Program-made: the position numbers and the translations under genes
Part shown: piece by piece, positions 7,065 to 14,765 of the stretch
Layout of the letters: each line of letters starts with the position of its first letter
Position numbering within the stretch: position 1 is the first letter of the stretch
The notes under the pieces: generated by a model
What the model was told of the DNA's origin: nothing
Databases searched by the model: none
What the model saw: only the letters and a program-made list of their open reading frames with translations
Source: VAZQ01 sp035300505
GTDB lineage: Bacteria > Pseudomonadota > Alphaproteobacteria > Rhizobiales > Xanthobacteraceae
Length of the DNA stretch: 26,568 bases
Assembly: GCA_035300505.1 (NCBI GenBank)
Contig: DATGVJ010000569.1
Coordinates: forward strand, 1-26,568
Reading direction: 5' to 3'

Positions 7065-8309
7065 GTGCAACCTTTCGACCGTCTATGGAAGGCCGTCAAC
7101 GACGCGCTGTTCGGCAATACCGGCGCCGCCGATGCAGCGGCCGCCGCGGGCGCGGCAAACGCGCGCGCACGTGCGCAGCAGAGCGCTCTGGTCGTGTGGC
7201 TGCTGGGCAAGACCGGCGCCGGCAAGACCGCGGTCGTCTCCACGCTCACCGGCGATCCGCGCGCGGAGGTGGGGCAAGGCTTCGAACCGTGCACCAAAAC
7301 GGCCGCGTTCTACGACGTGCCGCCGGAAGCACCGCTGCTGCGCTTTCTCGATACGCGGGGGCTCGGCGAGACGGGCTACGATCCGGCCGACGACATGGTC
7401 TGGTGCGAGCAGCAGTCGCACCTTCTGCTGGTGGTGATGCAGGTCGCCGACCCGGCGCAGGACGTGGTGCTGGGGGCCTTGCGCGAGGCGCGGCGCCGCC
7501 ATCGCGACTGGTCCGTTGTCGTAGCGCAAACCGGACTGCACCGTCTCTATCCAAAAGGTACGAGCCATCCGGCACCCTATCCGTACACAGGCGGCCCCGA
7601 TGATGGAATGCAAGCATCGCTGCCGCATGCACTACGCCAGGCCCTCATGCATCAGCGTCAACGGCTCGAGGGGCTGCCAGGGCCGCCGCCACGCTTCGTT
7701 CCTGTCGATTTCACTTTGCCGGAGGACGGATTTCCGCCGCAGGATTTCGGATTGGAGATGTTGTTGCGCGTGCTCGAAGATGCCGGCTGCAGCGCTTTTG
7801 AGGCTTTGCAGCGCACCCGCGCCGACGCGGAAAGCGATCTGGTCAGAGCCAAGGCGCGTCCGCTGATCTATGGCTACGGCGCTGCCGCGGCGGGCGCCGG
7901 CGCCGTGCCGGTGCCGATCGTCGGAATCGGCGGGCTTGCCAGCGTGGCCGCCATCATGCTGCGGACACTGGCGGGCCGCTACCAGGTGGCCTGGACGCCA
8001 CATACGTTTGCGCAATTCAGCGGAGCCGTCGGCGGCGGCGCGCTTTCGTGGTGGGCCTTGCGATACGGGTTGCGCGAAGTCCTCAAATTCGTCCCCTTCG
8101 TTGGCACGGTGGCGGCCGGAGCGCTCAATGCCGCAGCCGGATTCGCAGTGACGGTTGCGATCGGCGAAGCCGCTTGCGTGTGGCTCGCCTATCGGCATCG
8201 CGGCCTCACGGCACCCACGGCCGAGGTGCGTAGCGCCTTTGCGAATGGACTTGCAACGGGGCTGCGGCAAGCGAAAAGCCGGGCCACACAGCCGGAACAG
8301 CGCACATGA
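7065..8309 (+). CDS. Membrane-associated GTPase with DUF697-like C-terminus
   Basis: A 414-residue protein starting at GTG 7065, with GAGGAA about six bases upstream. An Ala-rich N-terminus is followed by a G domain: Walker A GKTGAGKT (48-55), candidate switch Thr in the CTKTA segment (76-80), and G3 DTRGLGE (96-102). The usual N/TKxD is replaced by QTGLHRLYP (155-163), so guanine specificity cannot be assumed. Residues about 266-305 and 318-380 are Gly/Ala-rich and hydrophobic, like the membrane-interacting DUF697 region (YcjF-type). It overlaps the next GTPase gene by four bases (ATGA), implying coupled translation and probably a partner complex at the inner membrane. A TATAAT lies at 7036-7041 without a good -35. 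Function is unknown. Confidence 0.8.
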   Translation: MQPFDRLWKAVNDALFGNTGAADAAAAAGAANARARAQQSALVVWLLGKTGAGKTAVVSTLTGDPRAEVGQGFEPCTKTAAFYDVPPEAPLLRFLDTRGLGETGYDPADDMVWCEQQSHLLLVVMQVADPAQDVVLGALREARRRHRDWSVVVAQTGLHRLYPKGTSHPAPYPYTGGPDDGMQASLPHALRQALMHQRQRLEGLPGPPPRFVPVDFTLPEDGFPPQDFGLEMLLRVLEDAGCSAFEALQRTRADAESDLVRAKARPLIYGYGAAAAGAGAVPVPIVGIGGLASVAAIMLRTLAGRYQVAWTPHTFAQFSGAVGGGALSWWALRYGLREVLKFVPFVGTVAAGALNAAAGFAVTVAIGEAACVWLAYRHRGLTAPTAEVRSAFANGLATGLRQAKSRATQPEQRT

Positions 8310-9835
8310 AACTAATTGCAAAGCTGCGCAGCTATTGGCCGGAGGCGCTGCTGGCAGCGGCGGTCGCCCTCCCGTGGCTGTCGCTGCTCGCGCTTGGCCT
8401 CGTGTGGCTGTGGCAAGGCAATCACGTGTGGAAATGGGCGCTCGCTGCTCTCGTACTCGGTTTGCTGACGTGGCCGCTAACCCGGTTCGTGCGGCGGCGG
8501 GCCAATGCGGAGGCACGCATCGAACTTGGCGAGATGGCCGAGCCTTCCGAGAGTTGGCACGTCCGCGAGCGTGAAGCTTGGGGAGACGTTATCGCTATTG
8601 CGGACGCAACAACGCCACCTACGTTTGCCGAGATCGAGCCGCTCGTCGATCTTGCCAAGTTGACGGTCGAGGCGGTCGCGCGCCGTCTGCACCCCGACGC
8701 CCGCGAGGCCTGGGCGCAGTTCACCCTGCCGGAGTTCCTGCTGCTGGCCGAACGGCTGGCACGCGACGTGCGGCGCGAGGCGCTCGCGCACATCCCGGGA
8801 ATAAAAACGCTGCGGCTTGGCCACCTGCTCTGGGTACGCCAGCAGAACGAACGCTATGGCGCGCTTGCGAAAACCGGATGGCGCGCCGGCTATACGCTGT
8901 GGCGACTGACGCGCGCCGTAATCAATCCAATTCAGGCCGCCGCCCAGGAAGGAAGCGGCTCGCTCGTCGGTAAAGCCGCGGACGCATTCTCCTATCGGCT
9001 GCGCGCTGTTGGGACGCGCATGCTGGTGCTGGAGGTTGGCCGTGCAGCCATCGAACTTTATTCCGGCCGGCTGGCACTAACGGACGCGGAAATGCGCGCC
9101 GCGCAGGAGCGCGAGGCGGCAGCCAGCGACGAGCCGGTCGCGCCGGTACGGATCGTCCTCACCGGCCAGGTCAACGCCGGCAAGTCGAGCCTGGTGAATG
9201 CACTGGCGAAGGAAACCCGCAGCGCAGTCGCGCCGGTGCCGACGACGGCACGCGTTGCGGAATATCGCCTGGAGTCAGAAGGGCGTCCGGCTGTGTGCCT
9301 CATCGACATGCCTGGCTTCGGCGACGGCACGGACCCGGATTTTATGGCACAGGCCGATCGCGCCGACCTCGTTCTCTGGGTCGCCTCCGCGGTGCAGCCC
9401 GCACGCGCGCCTGACCGGCAAGGCCTCGACAAGTTTCGTGCCTGGGCCGGCACGCAGCATACTCGCCGGCCGCCGCCGTTGCTGTTGGCACTGACCCACG
9501 TCGACGAGTTGCGCCCCGCTGGCGAGTGGAAGCCGCCTTACGACATTGCGGCACCGGTTGGACCCAAGGCAGGCTCCATCAGAAGTTCGCTGGACTCCGT
9601 GGCGCGCACGCTTGATGTGCCCGCTGACACGATCGTGCCGGTAGCGATGCCGCCCGGCGAGGCCTCTTACAATATGGATGCACTGTGGGCGCGCATCGCG
9701 GCCGAACTCGACGATGCAAGATTGGCGCAGCTGGATCGCCTGCGTATTGGCGCTAAACGAACCAGCTTGCGCGAAGTGACCGACCAGCTCGGCCGTGCCG
9801 GCCGCTTTATCCTCAAGCACATCGTGCGCCCGTAA
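8306..9835 (+). CDS. Membrane-anchored Era/TrmE-like GTPase, partner of the preceding GTPase
   Basis: A 509-residue protein whose ATG overlaps the stop codon of the preceding GTPase gene. Two N-terminal membrane segments (about 13-37 and 42-60) form a hairpin. A helical region of about 210 residues follows, then a canonical G domain: G1 GQVNAGKSS (287-295), likely G2 Thr 313/314 (VPTT), G3 DMPGFGD (334-340) and G4 THVD (397-400). The architecture of membrane hairpin, long helical linker and C-terminal G domain is nearly the mirror of its partner, which has its G domain first and hydrophobic region last. I infer a heteromeric membrane GTPase module, perhaps in membrane remodelling or stress. 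The family is uncharacterised as far as I know. The stop is 62 bases before the MBL-fold gene. Confidence 0.82.
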   Translation: MKLIAKLRSYWPEALLAAAVALPWLSLLALGLVWLWQGNHVWKWALAALVLGLLTWPLTRFVRRRANAEARIELGEMAEPSESWHVREREAWGDVIAIADATTPPTFAEIEPLVDLAKLTVEAVARRLHPDAREAWAQFTLPEFLLLAERLARDVRREALAHIPGIKTLRLGHLLWVRQQNERYGALAKTGWRAGYTLWRLTRAVINPIQAAAQEGSGSLVGKAADAFSYRLRAVGTRMLVLEVGRAAIELYSGRLALTDAEMRAAQEREAAASDEPVAPVRIVLTGQVNAGKSSLVNALAKETRSAVAPVPTTARVAEYRLESEGRPAVCLIDMPGFGDGTDPDFMAQADRADLVLWVASAVQPARAPDRQGLDKFRAWAGTQHTRRPPPLLLALTHVDELRPAGEWKPPYDIAAPVGPKAGSIRSSLDSVARTLDVPADTIVPVAMPPGEASYNMDALWARIAAELDDARLAQLDRLRIGAKRTSLREVTDQLGRAGRFILKHIVRP

Positions 9836-9897
9836 ACCGCAGGAAAACGACTGAAACTGACAATTACGACTTCAACGACCACCACGGAGGAAGCTCA

Positions 9898-10860
9898 ATG
9901 AAATCCAATTTGATGAAATTCGCATCGCTCTTGTCGGCGGCCGTCGCCGTAGCTGCATTTTCCGTCGGTACGCATGCCCAGGTGATGGATTTCGGCAAGG
10001 TCGAGATCATCACGGAGCAGCTCAAGCCGGGCGTCTACATGCTCTCCGGCTCGGCCGGCATCGATCCGTCACACACCGACGCCGCCGGCGGGCGGATCGG
10101 CGTGCTGGCGGGCCCGGACGGCGTGCTGATGATCGATTCGCAATATGTACAGATCGCCGACAAGGTGTTGGCGGCCGTTCGCAAGATCAACAATGGCCCG
10201 ATCCGCTACCTGGTCAATACGCACATTCACCGCGACCACACCGCCGGCAATGCTTTTTTCGCCAAGCAGGGCGCGGTGATCTTCGCGCGCGAAGAGTTGC
10301 GGCAATCGATGGTCGCGCTCTCTAAACTACCCAATGCCAAAGACAATCCCGTTGCCAATCCGGCCGGATTTCCGATCGTCACATATGGCATGGGCGATCC
10401 GGTTCGTATTCACATGAACGACGAAGTGGTTCACTTCATCCCGATCCGGGCGGCCCATACCGGCGGCGACACCAACATCAAGTTCGAAAAGGCGAACGTC
10501 CTATTCATCGGCGATTTCTATCGCAATTACGGCTTTCCCTTCATCGATATCAATCAAGGCGGCTCGCTCAAGGGCATGATCGAGGGGTTGGACGCCACCA
10601 TGAAATCCGCCGACGCGAACACAATCATCGTGCCGGGGCACGGCACGCTGATCAAACGCGATGACATCATCCCGTATCGCGACATGGTTATTGCGGTGGG
10701 TGAGAAGGTGAAACAGCTGATTGCACAGGGCAAGACCCTGCCCGAAGTGCTGGCCGCGAAGCTTACAGCACCTTACGACGCCAAGGTCGCGGGCGGCGTG
10801 GACTCAAGCGCAGACCGGTTCATCACGGCGATGTATCAGGAACTCAAGGGTGGGCGGTAA
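9898..10860 (+). CDS. Exported MBL-fold metallo-hydrolase
   Basis: A 320-residue metallo-beta-lactamase-fold protein with a strong ribosome site (GGAGG at 9886-9890). A signal peptide (residues 1 to about 27, ending THA) points to the periplasm. Metal ligands are complete: THIHRDH gives His109, His111, Asp113 and His114, with His187 (AAHTGGDT), Asp206 (FIGDFYRN) and His248 (VPGHGTL). A binuclear zinc hydrolase is therefore expected. Length is normal for single-domain exported MBL proteins of the type often labelled beta-lactamase-like or cyclase-like. Without a recognised lid or partner, the substrate cannot be named, and I see nothing that proves antibiotic hydrolysis. It stands 62 bases after the GTPase pair. 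Confidence 0.88.
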   Translation: MKSNLMKFASLLSAAVAVAAFSVGTHAQVMDFGKVEIITEQLKPGVYMLSGSAGIDPSHTDAAGGRIGVLAGPDGVLMIDSQYVQIADKVLAAVRKINNGPIRYLVNTHIHRDHTAGNAFFAKQGAVIFAREELRQSMVALSKLPNAKDNPVANPAGFPIVTYGMGDPVRIHMNDEVVHFIPIRAAHTGGDTNIKFEKANVLFIGDFYRNYGFPFIDINQGGSLKGMIEGLDATMKSADANTIIVPGHGTLIKRDDIIPYRDMVIAVGEKVKQLIAQGKTLPEVLAAKLTAPYDAKVAGGVDSSADRFITAMYQELKGGR

Positions 10861-10960
10861 CCAAGATTCTATCGCCATGGCAATACGGCAGGCGAAAATG
10901 CTAAAAATGCGTGGTGTGAGTCGTACGTCCTCCCACCATTTAACTGAAAGGGCACCAGCC

Positions 10961-11284
10961 ATGTTCCTCCGATTGACGGCGTTCATACTGGGAATTCACG
11001 TCCTCGCAGCAGCGGCCGACACGCCAAGAATCGACATCGAAGCGACCTGCCGGGCATCCGTAAAGGCCGTTGTCGAAGCCATGGGCGACCAAACCGCCGT
11101 TACCATGGAAAACTGTCTGACTCAGCAAAAAGCAGCCCTGGCTCAAATGGACAAGGATTGGGCGAAATATCCGGCCGCGGACAGAACTGAGTGCATACAC
11201 CCGAAACAATACAGCCCAAGCTACGTCGAGTGGCTGACATGCCTTGAGATTCGAAGGGATGTCAGAAATCTGACAAAGCAATAG
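10961..11284 (+). CDS. Small secreted four-cysteine protein
   Basis: A 107-residue protein. ATG 10961 is chosen because GAAAGGG lies eight bases upstream and a signal peptide follows (MFLRLTAFILGIHVLAAAA). The in-frame region upstream overlaps the MBL gene and is not protein-like. The mature part has Cys at about 30, 52, 79 and 94 and ends with YVEWLTCLEIRRDVRN. It resembles a family of small exported proteins frequent in Bradyrhizobium relatives, with the pattern C...C...W...ADR..C...SYVE.LTCLE..RD. Two disulfides in the periplasm are likely. No function is known to me. Confidence 0.72.
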   Translation: MFLRLTAFILGIHVLAAAADTPRIDIEATCRASVKAVVEAMGDQTAVTMENCLTQQKAALAQMDKDWAKYPAADRTECIHPKQYSPSYVEWLTCLEIRRDVRNLTKQ

Positions 11285-11444
11285 GCCGGGAGACGTCGAT
11301 ATAAAAGCGGCATCCGCCAACCCGTTCGATGGCTTCGTCGCACAGCCGAGTTTGCTCAAGAGGTATCCCAGGGTTGCCAATCCCCGACAACCTCCCCATA
11401 TCTGCGGCGCAGTGTCGCGCTGTCGATATGAGGGAGATTGATTG

Positions 11445-12167
11445 ATGCGTCGTTCAGCGACATCGTTCATGGCGATTGCGGCCTTGAGCGTGGAGCTTGG
11501 ACAGGCGGCTTTGGCAGCCGATTTGCCCGCGCGTCCGGAATACAAAGTGCCCGTCGTGGCGGCCCCGGTGACACAATGGACCGGCTGCTACATTGGCGGC
11601 AGCATTGGCGCCGGGTGGAGCCGCGGCGAGATTTCAAACGTGCAAGGCGCCAATGCCAATTCGGAAACCGGCACCGGCATTACAGCCGGCGGTCAGTTCG
11701 GTTGCGATTATCAGGCCGGAGCCATGGTATTTGGCATCCGCAATCAAACCAATTGGGCAGATCTCAAGAGCAGCGTTTGGATCGGATCCGGCAATTTCAA
11801 CGGTTACACTTCTGGCGTCACGAACAATTGGTTCGACCTGTTGACCGCACGTGTCGGTTATGCCCTGCAGCCAAGCTGGTTGCTTTACATCCAGGGCGGC
11901 GCTGCCTGGAGGAATTTCGATCAGAGGCTTGTCGATGTGACTGGCACGCAGGTGGGGCGGGTCAACAATACCCGGACCGGTTGGACCATCGGTGTCGGTT
12001 CCGAATACATGGTCACACGGAAATGGTCGGTATTCCTTGAATACAAATATGCGAATTTCGGCCCCGACAGTACCAACATTTTCGCTCCGGGAATTACCCC
12101 TCCATTTACGGGTAGCGTCAGGGCCAACGCGCAGACGATTACCGGGGGCGTGAACTTCAGGTTCTGA
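11445..12167 (+). CDS. Outer membrane beta-barrel protein (Omp25/31-like)
   Basis: A 240-residue exported protein. ATG 11445 follows AGGGAGA at 11431-11437; an adjacent in-frame TTG (11442) is less likely. The signal peptide ends ALA near residue 24, and the mature part begins ADLPARPEYK, typical of rhizobial Omp25/31 surface proteins. WTGCYIGGSIGAGWSRGEIS is the usual first strand (W.G.Y.G...G.GW). The protein ends with alternating strands (WSVFLEYKYANFG) and a terminal aromatic motif VNFRF, recognised by the Bam machinery. An eight-stranded barrel of the OmpA-like fold is expected. A role in outer membrane integrity is inferred from the family. Confidence 0.88.
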   Translation: MRRSATSFMAIAALSVELGQAALAADLPARPEYKVPVVAAPVTQWTGCYIGGSIGAGWSRGEISNVQGANANSETGTGITAGGQFGCDYQAGAMVFGIRNQTNWADLKSSVWIGSGNFNGYTSGVTNNWFDLLTARVGYALQPSWLLYIQGGAAWRNFDQRLVDVTGTQVGRVNNTRTGWTIGVGSEYMVTRKWSVFLEYKYANFGPDSTNIFAPGITPPFTGSVRANAQTITGGVNFRF

Positions 12168-12175
12168 AGATCGAC

Positions 12176-12195
12176 GGCGGATGCAATTGTCCGCC
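12176..12195 (+). terminator. Short hairpin after the outer membrane protein gene
   Basis: A 6-bp stem (12176-12181 with 12190-12195, eight-base loop) starts eight bases after the stop codon of the outer membrane protein gene. There is no U-run, so termination is only a possibility from position. Confidence 0.3.
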
Positions 12196-12228
12196 ATGTC
12201 TACGCAAGATGGCGCCGCTTGACCAACG

Positions 12229-12408
12229 GGAACTCCGGAAGCGTTGGAGTTCCACGTTTATGCTGACTTTCTTCCTTTCGACGATAGTTTGAAGGAAGAG
12301 CCGCCTACGGCGGAGCCGCCTGAAGGCGGGACTCCAAACGCCAAATTCCGGACGGCTGCGTTCGGCATTCCGCGTTTACGCGGACTTTCTTCCCTTCGGC
12401 AATCCGAT
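12229..12408. repeat. Mosaic palindromic / direct repeat region between convergent genes
   Basis: This gap between the outer membrane protein gene and hpnH holds several repeats. An 8-bp inverted repeat (12229-12236 with 12246-12253) opens it. A direct repeat of about 50 bases, roughly 70% similar by eye, lies at 12241-12290 and 12358-12408. Between them are GC-rich mini-hairpins, including CGCCTGAAGGCG around 12318-12329. The piece at 12318-12338 recurs inverted at 24876-24896. Open frames here are repeat-derived and not believable genes. It looks like a decayed REP-type element and may also separate the two convergent transcripts. Confidence 0.6.
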
Positions 12409-12439
12409 TGTCGGGCCAGCCAACTTCGCTGGCTACCCC

Positions 12440-13624
12440 CTACTCCGCTGGGATCGACGTCGGGACGTTGGCGGCCTTTACCGCATTGGCGGCCTTCGCG
12501 GCTTTTTCGCGTGCTTCGGCCGCGCGCATTTCCGACAGCGTCAACTGGACATTCTCGGAGAACACGTATTGCGCCGGCCGCTGGCGGTCGAGTGAAATCT
12601 CCGGCGCCATGGGCCCCGTTGTCGCCGGCCCCTTGAGCGCAACCTTGATCGCCTGCAGCGGGTTTTTGAGCATGGCCGTCACGGCGGTGGCCTCATAGCC
12701 GCAATGCGCCATGCAGTTCGCGCACTTCTCGTAGCGGCCGGTGCCGTAGGAGCCCCAGTCGGTGGTCTCCATCAATTCCTTGAAAGACGCCACGTTGCCT
12801 TCACCGAGGAGATAACAGGGCTTCTGCCAGCCGAAGACGTTGCGAGTCGGCATGCCCCAGGGCGTGCAGTGATAGGTCTGGTTGCCGGCGAGGAAATCGA
12901 GGAACAAGGTCGAATGCGCGAACGTCCATTTCTTGCCGACGCCGCGGGAGAAGACGTCACGGAACAGTTCCTTGGTCTTTTTCCGGTTGAGGAAGTGTTC
13001 CTGGTCGGGCGCGCGTTCATAGGCATAGCCGGGCGAGATCGAAACGCCGACGCCGAGTTCCTTGGCGTAATCGAGGAAGGCCGCAATGTCGGCGGGCGGA
13101 TGCCCGTCGTAGATGGTGGCATTGACGTTGACCGAGAAGCCCTTGGCCTTGGCAGCCTTGATCGCAGAAACGGCGCGGTCGAAGACGCCTTCCTGGCACA
13201 CCGACTTGTCGTGGTGTTCTTTGAGTCCGTCGAGATGAACCGAGAAGAACAAGTAGGGAGAGGGTTCGAACAGATGGAGCTTCTTTTCCAGCAGCAAGGC
13301 ATTGGTACACAGCGATACGAACTTCTTGCGCGCCACGATGCCCTTGACGATCTCACCGATCTCTTTGTGAATAAGCGGCTCGCCGCCCGGGATGGCGACC
13401 ATCGGGGCGCCGCATTCATCGACCGCGTCGAGGCATTCCTTCACCGATAGCCGCTTGTTAAGGATCGCATCCGGATAATCGATCTTGCCGCATCCAAAGC
13501 AGGCCAGATTGCAACGGAACAGGGGCTCCAGCATCAGCACAAGCGGATAGCGCTCGCGGCCGAGCAGCTTCTGCTTGATCAGATAGGAACCAATGCGCAT
13601 TTCCTTGAGAAACGGGATCGCCAT
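12440..13624 (-). CDS. hpnH: Adenosyl-hopene transferase HpnH (radical SAM)
   Basis: HpnH joins the 5'-deoxyadenosyl radical from SAM to diploptene, giving adenosylhopane, the precursor of all C35 side-chain hopanoids. ATG 13624 gives the standard N-terminus MAIPFLKEMRIGSYLIKQ; an in-frame ATG at 13672 is less likely. Length is 394 residues. The 4Fe-4S-binding radical SAM motif is CNLACFGC (Cys38, 42, 45), preceded by YPLVLMLEPLF. IPGGEPL is the SAM-contacting GGE. Cys106 (SLCTNAL) and a later WQKPC (Cys270) fit conserved cysteines of the family. The C-terminal tail is Ala/Lys-rich. It is last in a dxs-ispH-hpnH run, 60 bases after ispH, linking side-chain formation to isoprenoid supply. Confidence 0.95.
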   Translation of the reverse strand: MAIPFLKEMRIGSYLIKQKLLGRERYPLVLMLEPLFRCNLACFGCGKIDYPDAILNKRLSVKECLDAVDECGAPMVAIPGGEPLIHKEIGEIVKGIVARKKFVSLCTNALLLEKKLHLFEPSPYLFFSVHLDGLKEHHDKSVCQEGVFDRAVSAIKAAKAKGFSVNVNATIYDGHPPADIAAFLDYAKELGVGVSISPGYAYERAPDQEHFLNRKKTKELFRDVFSRGVGKKWTFAHSTLFLDFLAGNQTYHCTPWGMPTRNVFGWQKPCYLLGEGNVASFKELMETTDWGSYGTGRYEKCANCMAHCGYEATAVTAMLKNPLQAIKVALKGPATTGPMAPEISLDRQRPAQYVFSENVQLTLSEMRAAEAREKAAKAANAVKAANVPTSIPAE

Positions 13625-13684
13625 GGCGGCAACTTTCTTTGTAATGCGCCCTGCCAACGGCGCTGATTTCAAGAAGGTCTTGTT

Positions 13685-14689
13685 TCAGGAAGCCCTTGCG
13701 AGTTCTGCGGGCAGACGGAATTCAATTCTTTCCTGCTTGCCCGGCAGTACCGAAACATCGACGGGGCCAAGCCGCCGCAACGCCGATATTACGTCGTCGA
13801 CCAAAACCTCAGGTGCCGAAGCACCTGCCGTGATACCGACAGTCTTTACGCCGGCGAGCCATTCGGACCGCAATTCGCTGCCGTCGGCGATGAGATAGCT
13901 CGGAACGCCCTCCTCGCTACCGATCTCACGCAAGCGATTCGAGTTGGAACTGTTGGTCGCCCCCACCACAAGAATCAGGTCGACCAGCTTGCACATCTCG
14001 CGCACCGCCGTTTGACGATTCTGCGTGGCGTAACAGATGTCGCGGATTTCCGGGCCGACTATGTTGCTGAATTTGCGCTCGAGAGCCTTGATAATACCTT
14101 GCGTGTCGTCGACGCTGAGCGTCGTCTGCGTAACATAGGCAACCGGCATGTCGGTTGCCAAATCGAGCGCCGCCACCTCCGCTTCGTTTTGTACGAGGAT
14201 CACGGGGCTCGGGATCTGGCCCATCGTACCCTCGACTTCCGGATGGCCGGCGTGACCGATGAGAATCAACTGTCGACCCTGGCCGACGTAACGCTTGCCT
14301 TGGTTGTGAACCTTGGTCACAAGCGGACAGGTCGCATTCAAGACCGGCAGTTTGCGTGCCGCGGCTTCGTCCTCGACGCTCTTTGAGACGCCGTGGGCGC
14401 TGAAAACCGTCACCGCATCGGGCGGCACTTCGGAAAGATCCTCCACAAAGCGCGCGCCTTTGGCCTTGAGGCCTTCGACGACAAACTTGTTGTGTACGAT
14501 CTCGTGGCGCACATAAACCGGCGGTCCATATTTTTCCAAGGCACGCTCGACGATTTCGATCGCGCGCACGACGCCCGCACAGAACCCGCGCGGCTGGGCC
14601 AGAACGACCTTTATGGCGTCGGTCCTCGTTGCGTCAGTCCTGGTTGCGTCAGTCTGAATTGCATCCGCCGTAATTGCGTCCGTCTTCAT
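13685..14689 (-). CDS. ispH: 4-hydroxy-3-methylbut-2-enyl diphosphate reductase IspH
   Basis: IspH is the last enzyme of the MEP pathway and reduces HMBPP to IPP and DMAPP with an Fe-S cluster. From ATG 14689 it has 334 residues. The cluster cysteines are visible in PRGFCAGV, NATCPLVTK and DICYATQNRQ. Substrate-binding histidines appear in RHEIVHNKFVVEGL and GHAGHPEVEG, and the TNSSNSNRL segment binds the diphosphate. The first 25 or so residues are a degenerate D-A-x-x-T repeat encoded by a 15-bp tandem array, so the true start is uncertain; no good ribosome site is visible before ATG 14689. It lies 76 bases after dxs and before hpnH, suggesting an operon and a hopanoid-dedicated IspH copy. 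Confidence 0.94.
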   Translation of the reverse strand: MKTDAITADAIQTDATRTDATRTDAIKVVLAQPRGFCAGVVRAIEIVERALEKYGPPVYVRHEIVHNKFVVEGLKAKGARFVEDLSEVPPDAVTVFSAHGVSKSVEDEAAARKLPVLNATCPLVTKVHNQGKRYVGQGRQLILIGHAGHPEVEGTMGQIPSPVILVQNEAEVAALDLATDMPVAYVTQTTLSVDDTQGIIKALERKFSNIVGPEIRDICYATQNRQTAVREMCKLVDLILVVGATNSSNSNRLREIGSEEGVPSYLIADGSELRSEWLAGVKTVGITAGASAPEVLVDDVISALRRLGPVDVSVLPGKQERIEFRLPAELARAS

Positions 14690-14695
14690 TGCGTC
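14606..14695 (-). repeat. 15-bp in-frame tandem repeat at the start of ispH
   Basis: Six consecutive 15-base units, the last degenerate, run through the start of ispH on the minus strand. Each begins GAC/GAT GC(A/C) and encodes Asp-Ala followed by three variable residues: DAMKT, DAITA, DAIQT, DATRT, DATRT, DAIKV. The array lies directly before the first beta strand (VVLAQPRGFC). It is in frame, so length changes would only vary the N-terminal tail. Confidence 0.85.
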
Positions 14696-14765
14696 CACCG
14701 TGGTCGTAACATTAAAGCCGGACCCCTCACCACTTGTTCCCGTGGACCGACCGTGTGTGGGCCCG

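Noticed and set aside
9898..10860. Antibiotic-resistance beta-lactamase
   Set aside because: The MBL metal ligands only show a binuclear hydrolase fold; nothing specific to a B1-B3 beta-lactamase was seen.
12244..12636. Open plus-strand frame of 130 codons containing PPEGGTP
   Set aside because: It spans repeat sequence and then runs antisense to hpnH; the peptide is a translation of the mini-repeat.
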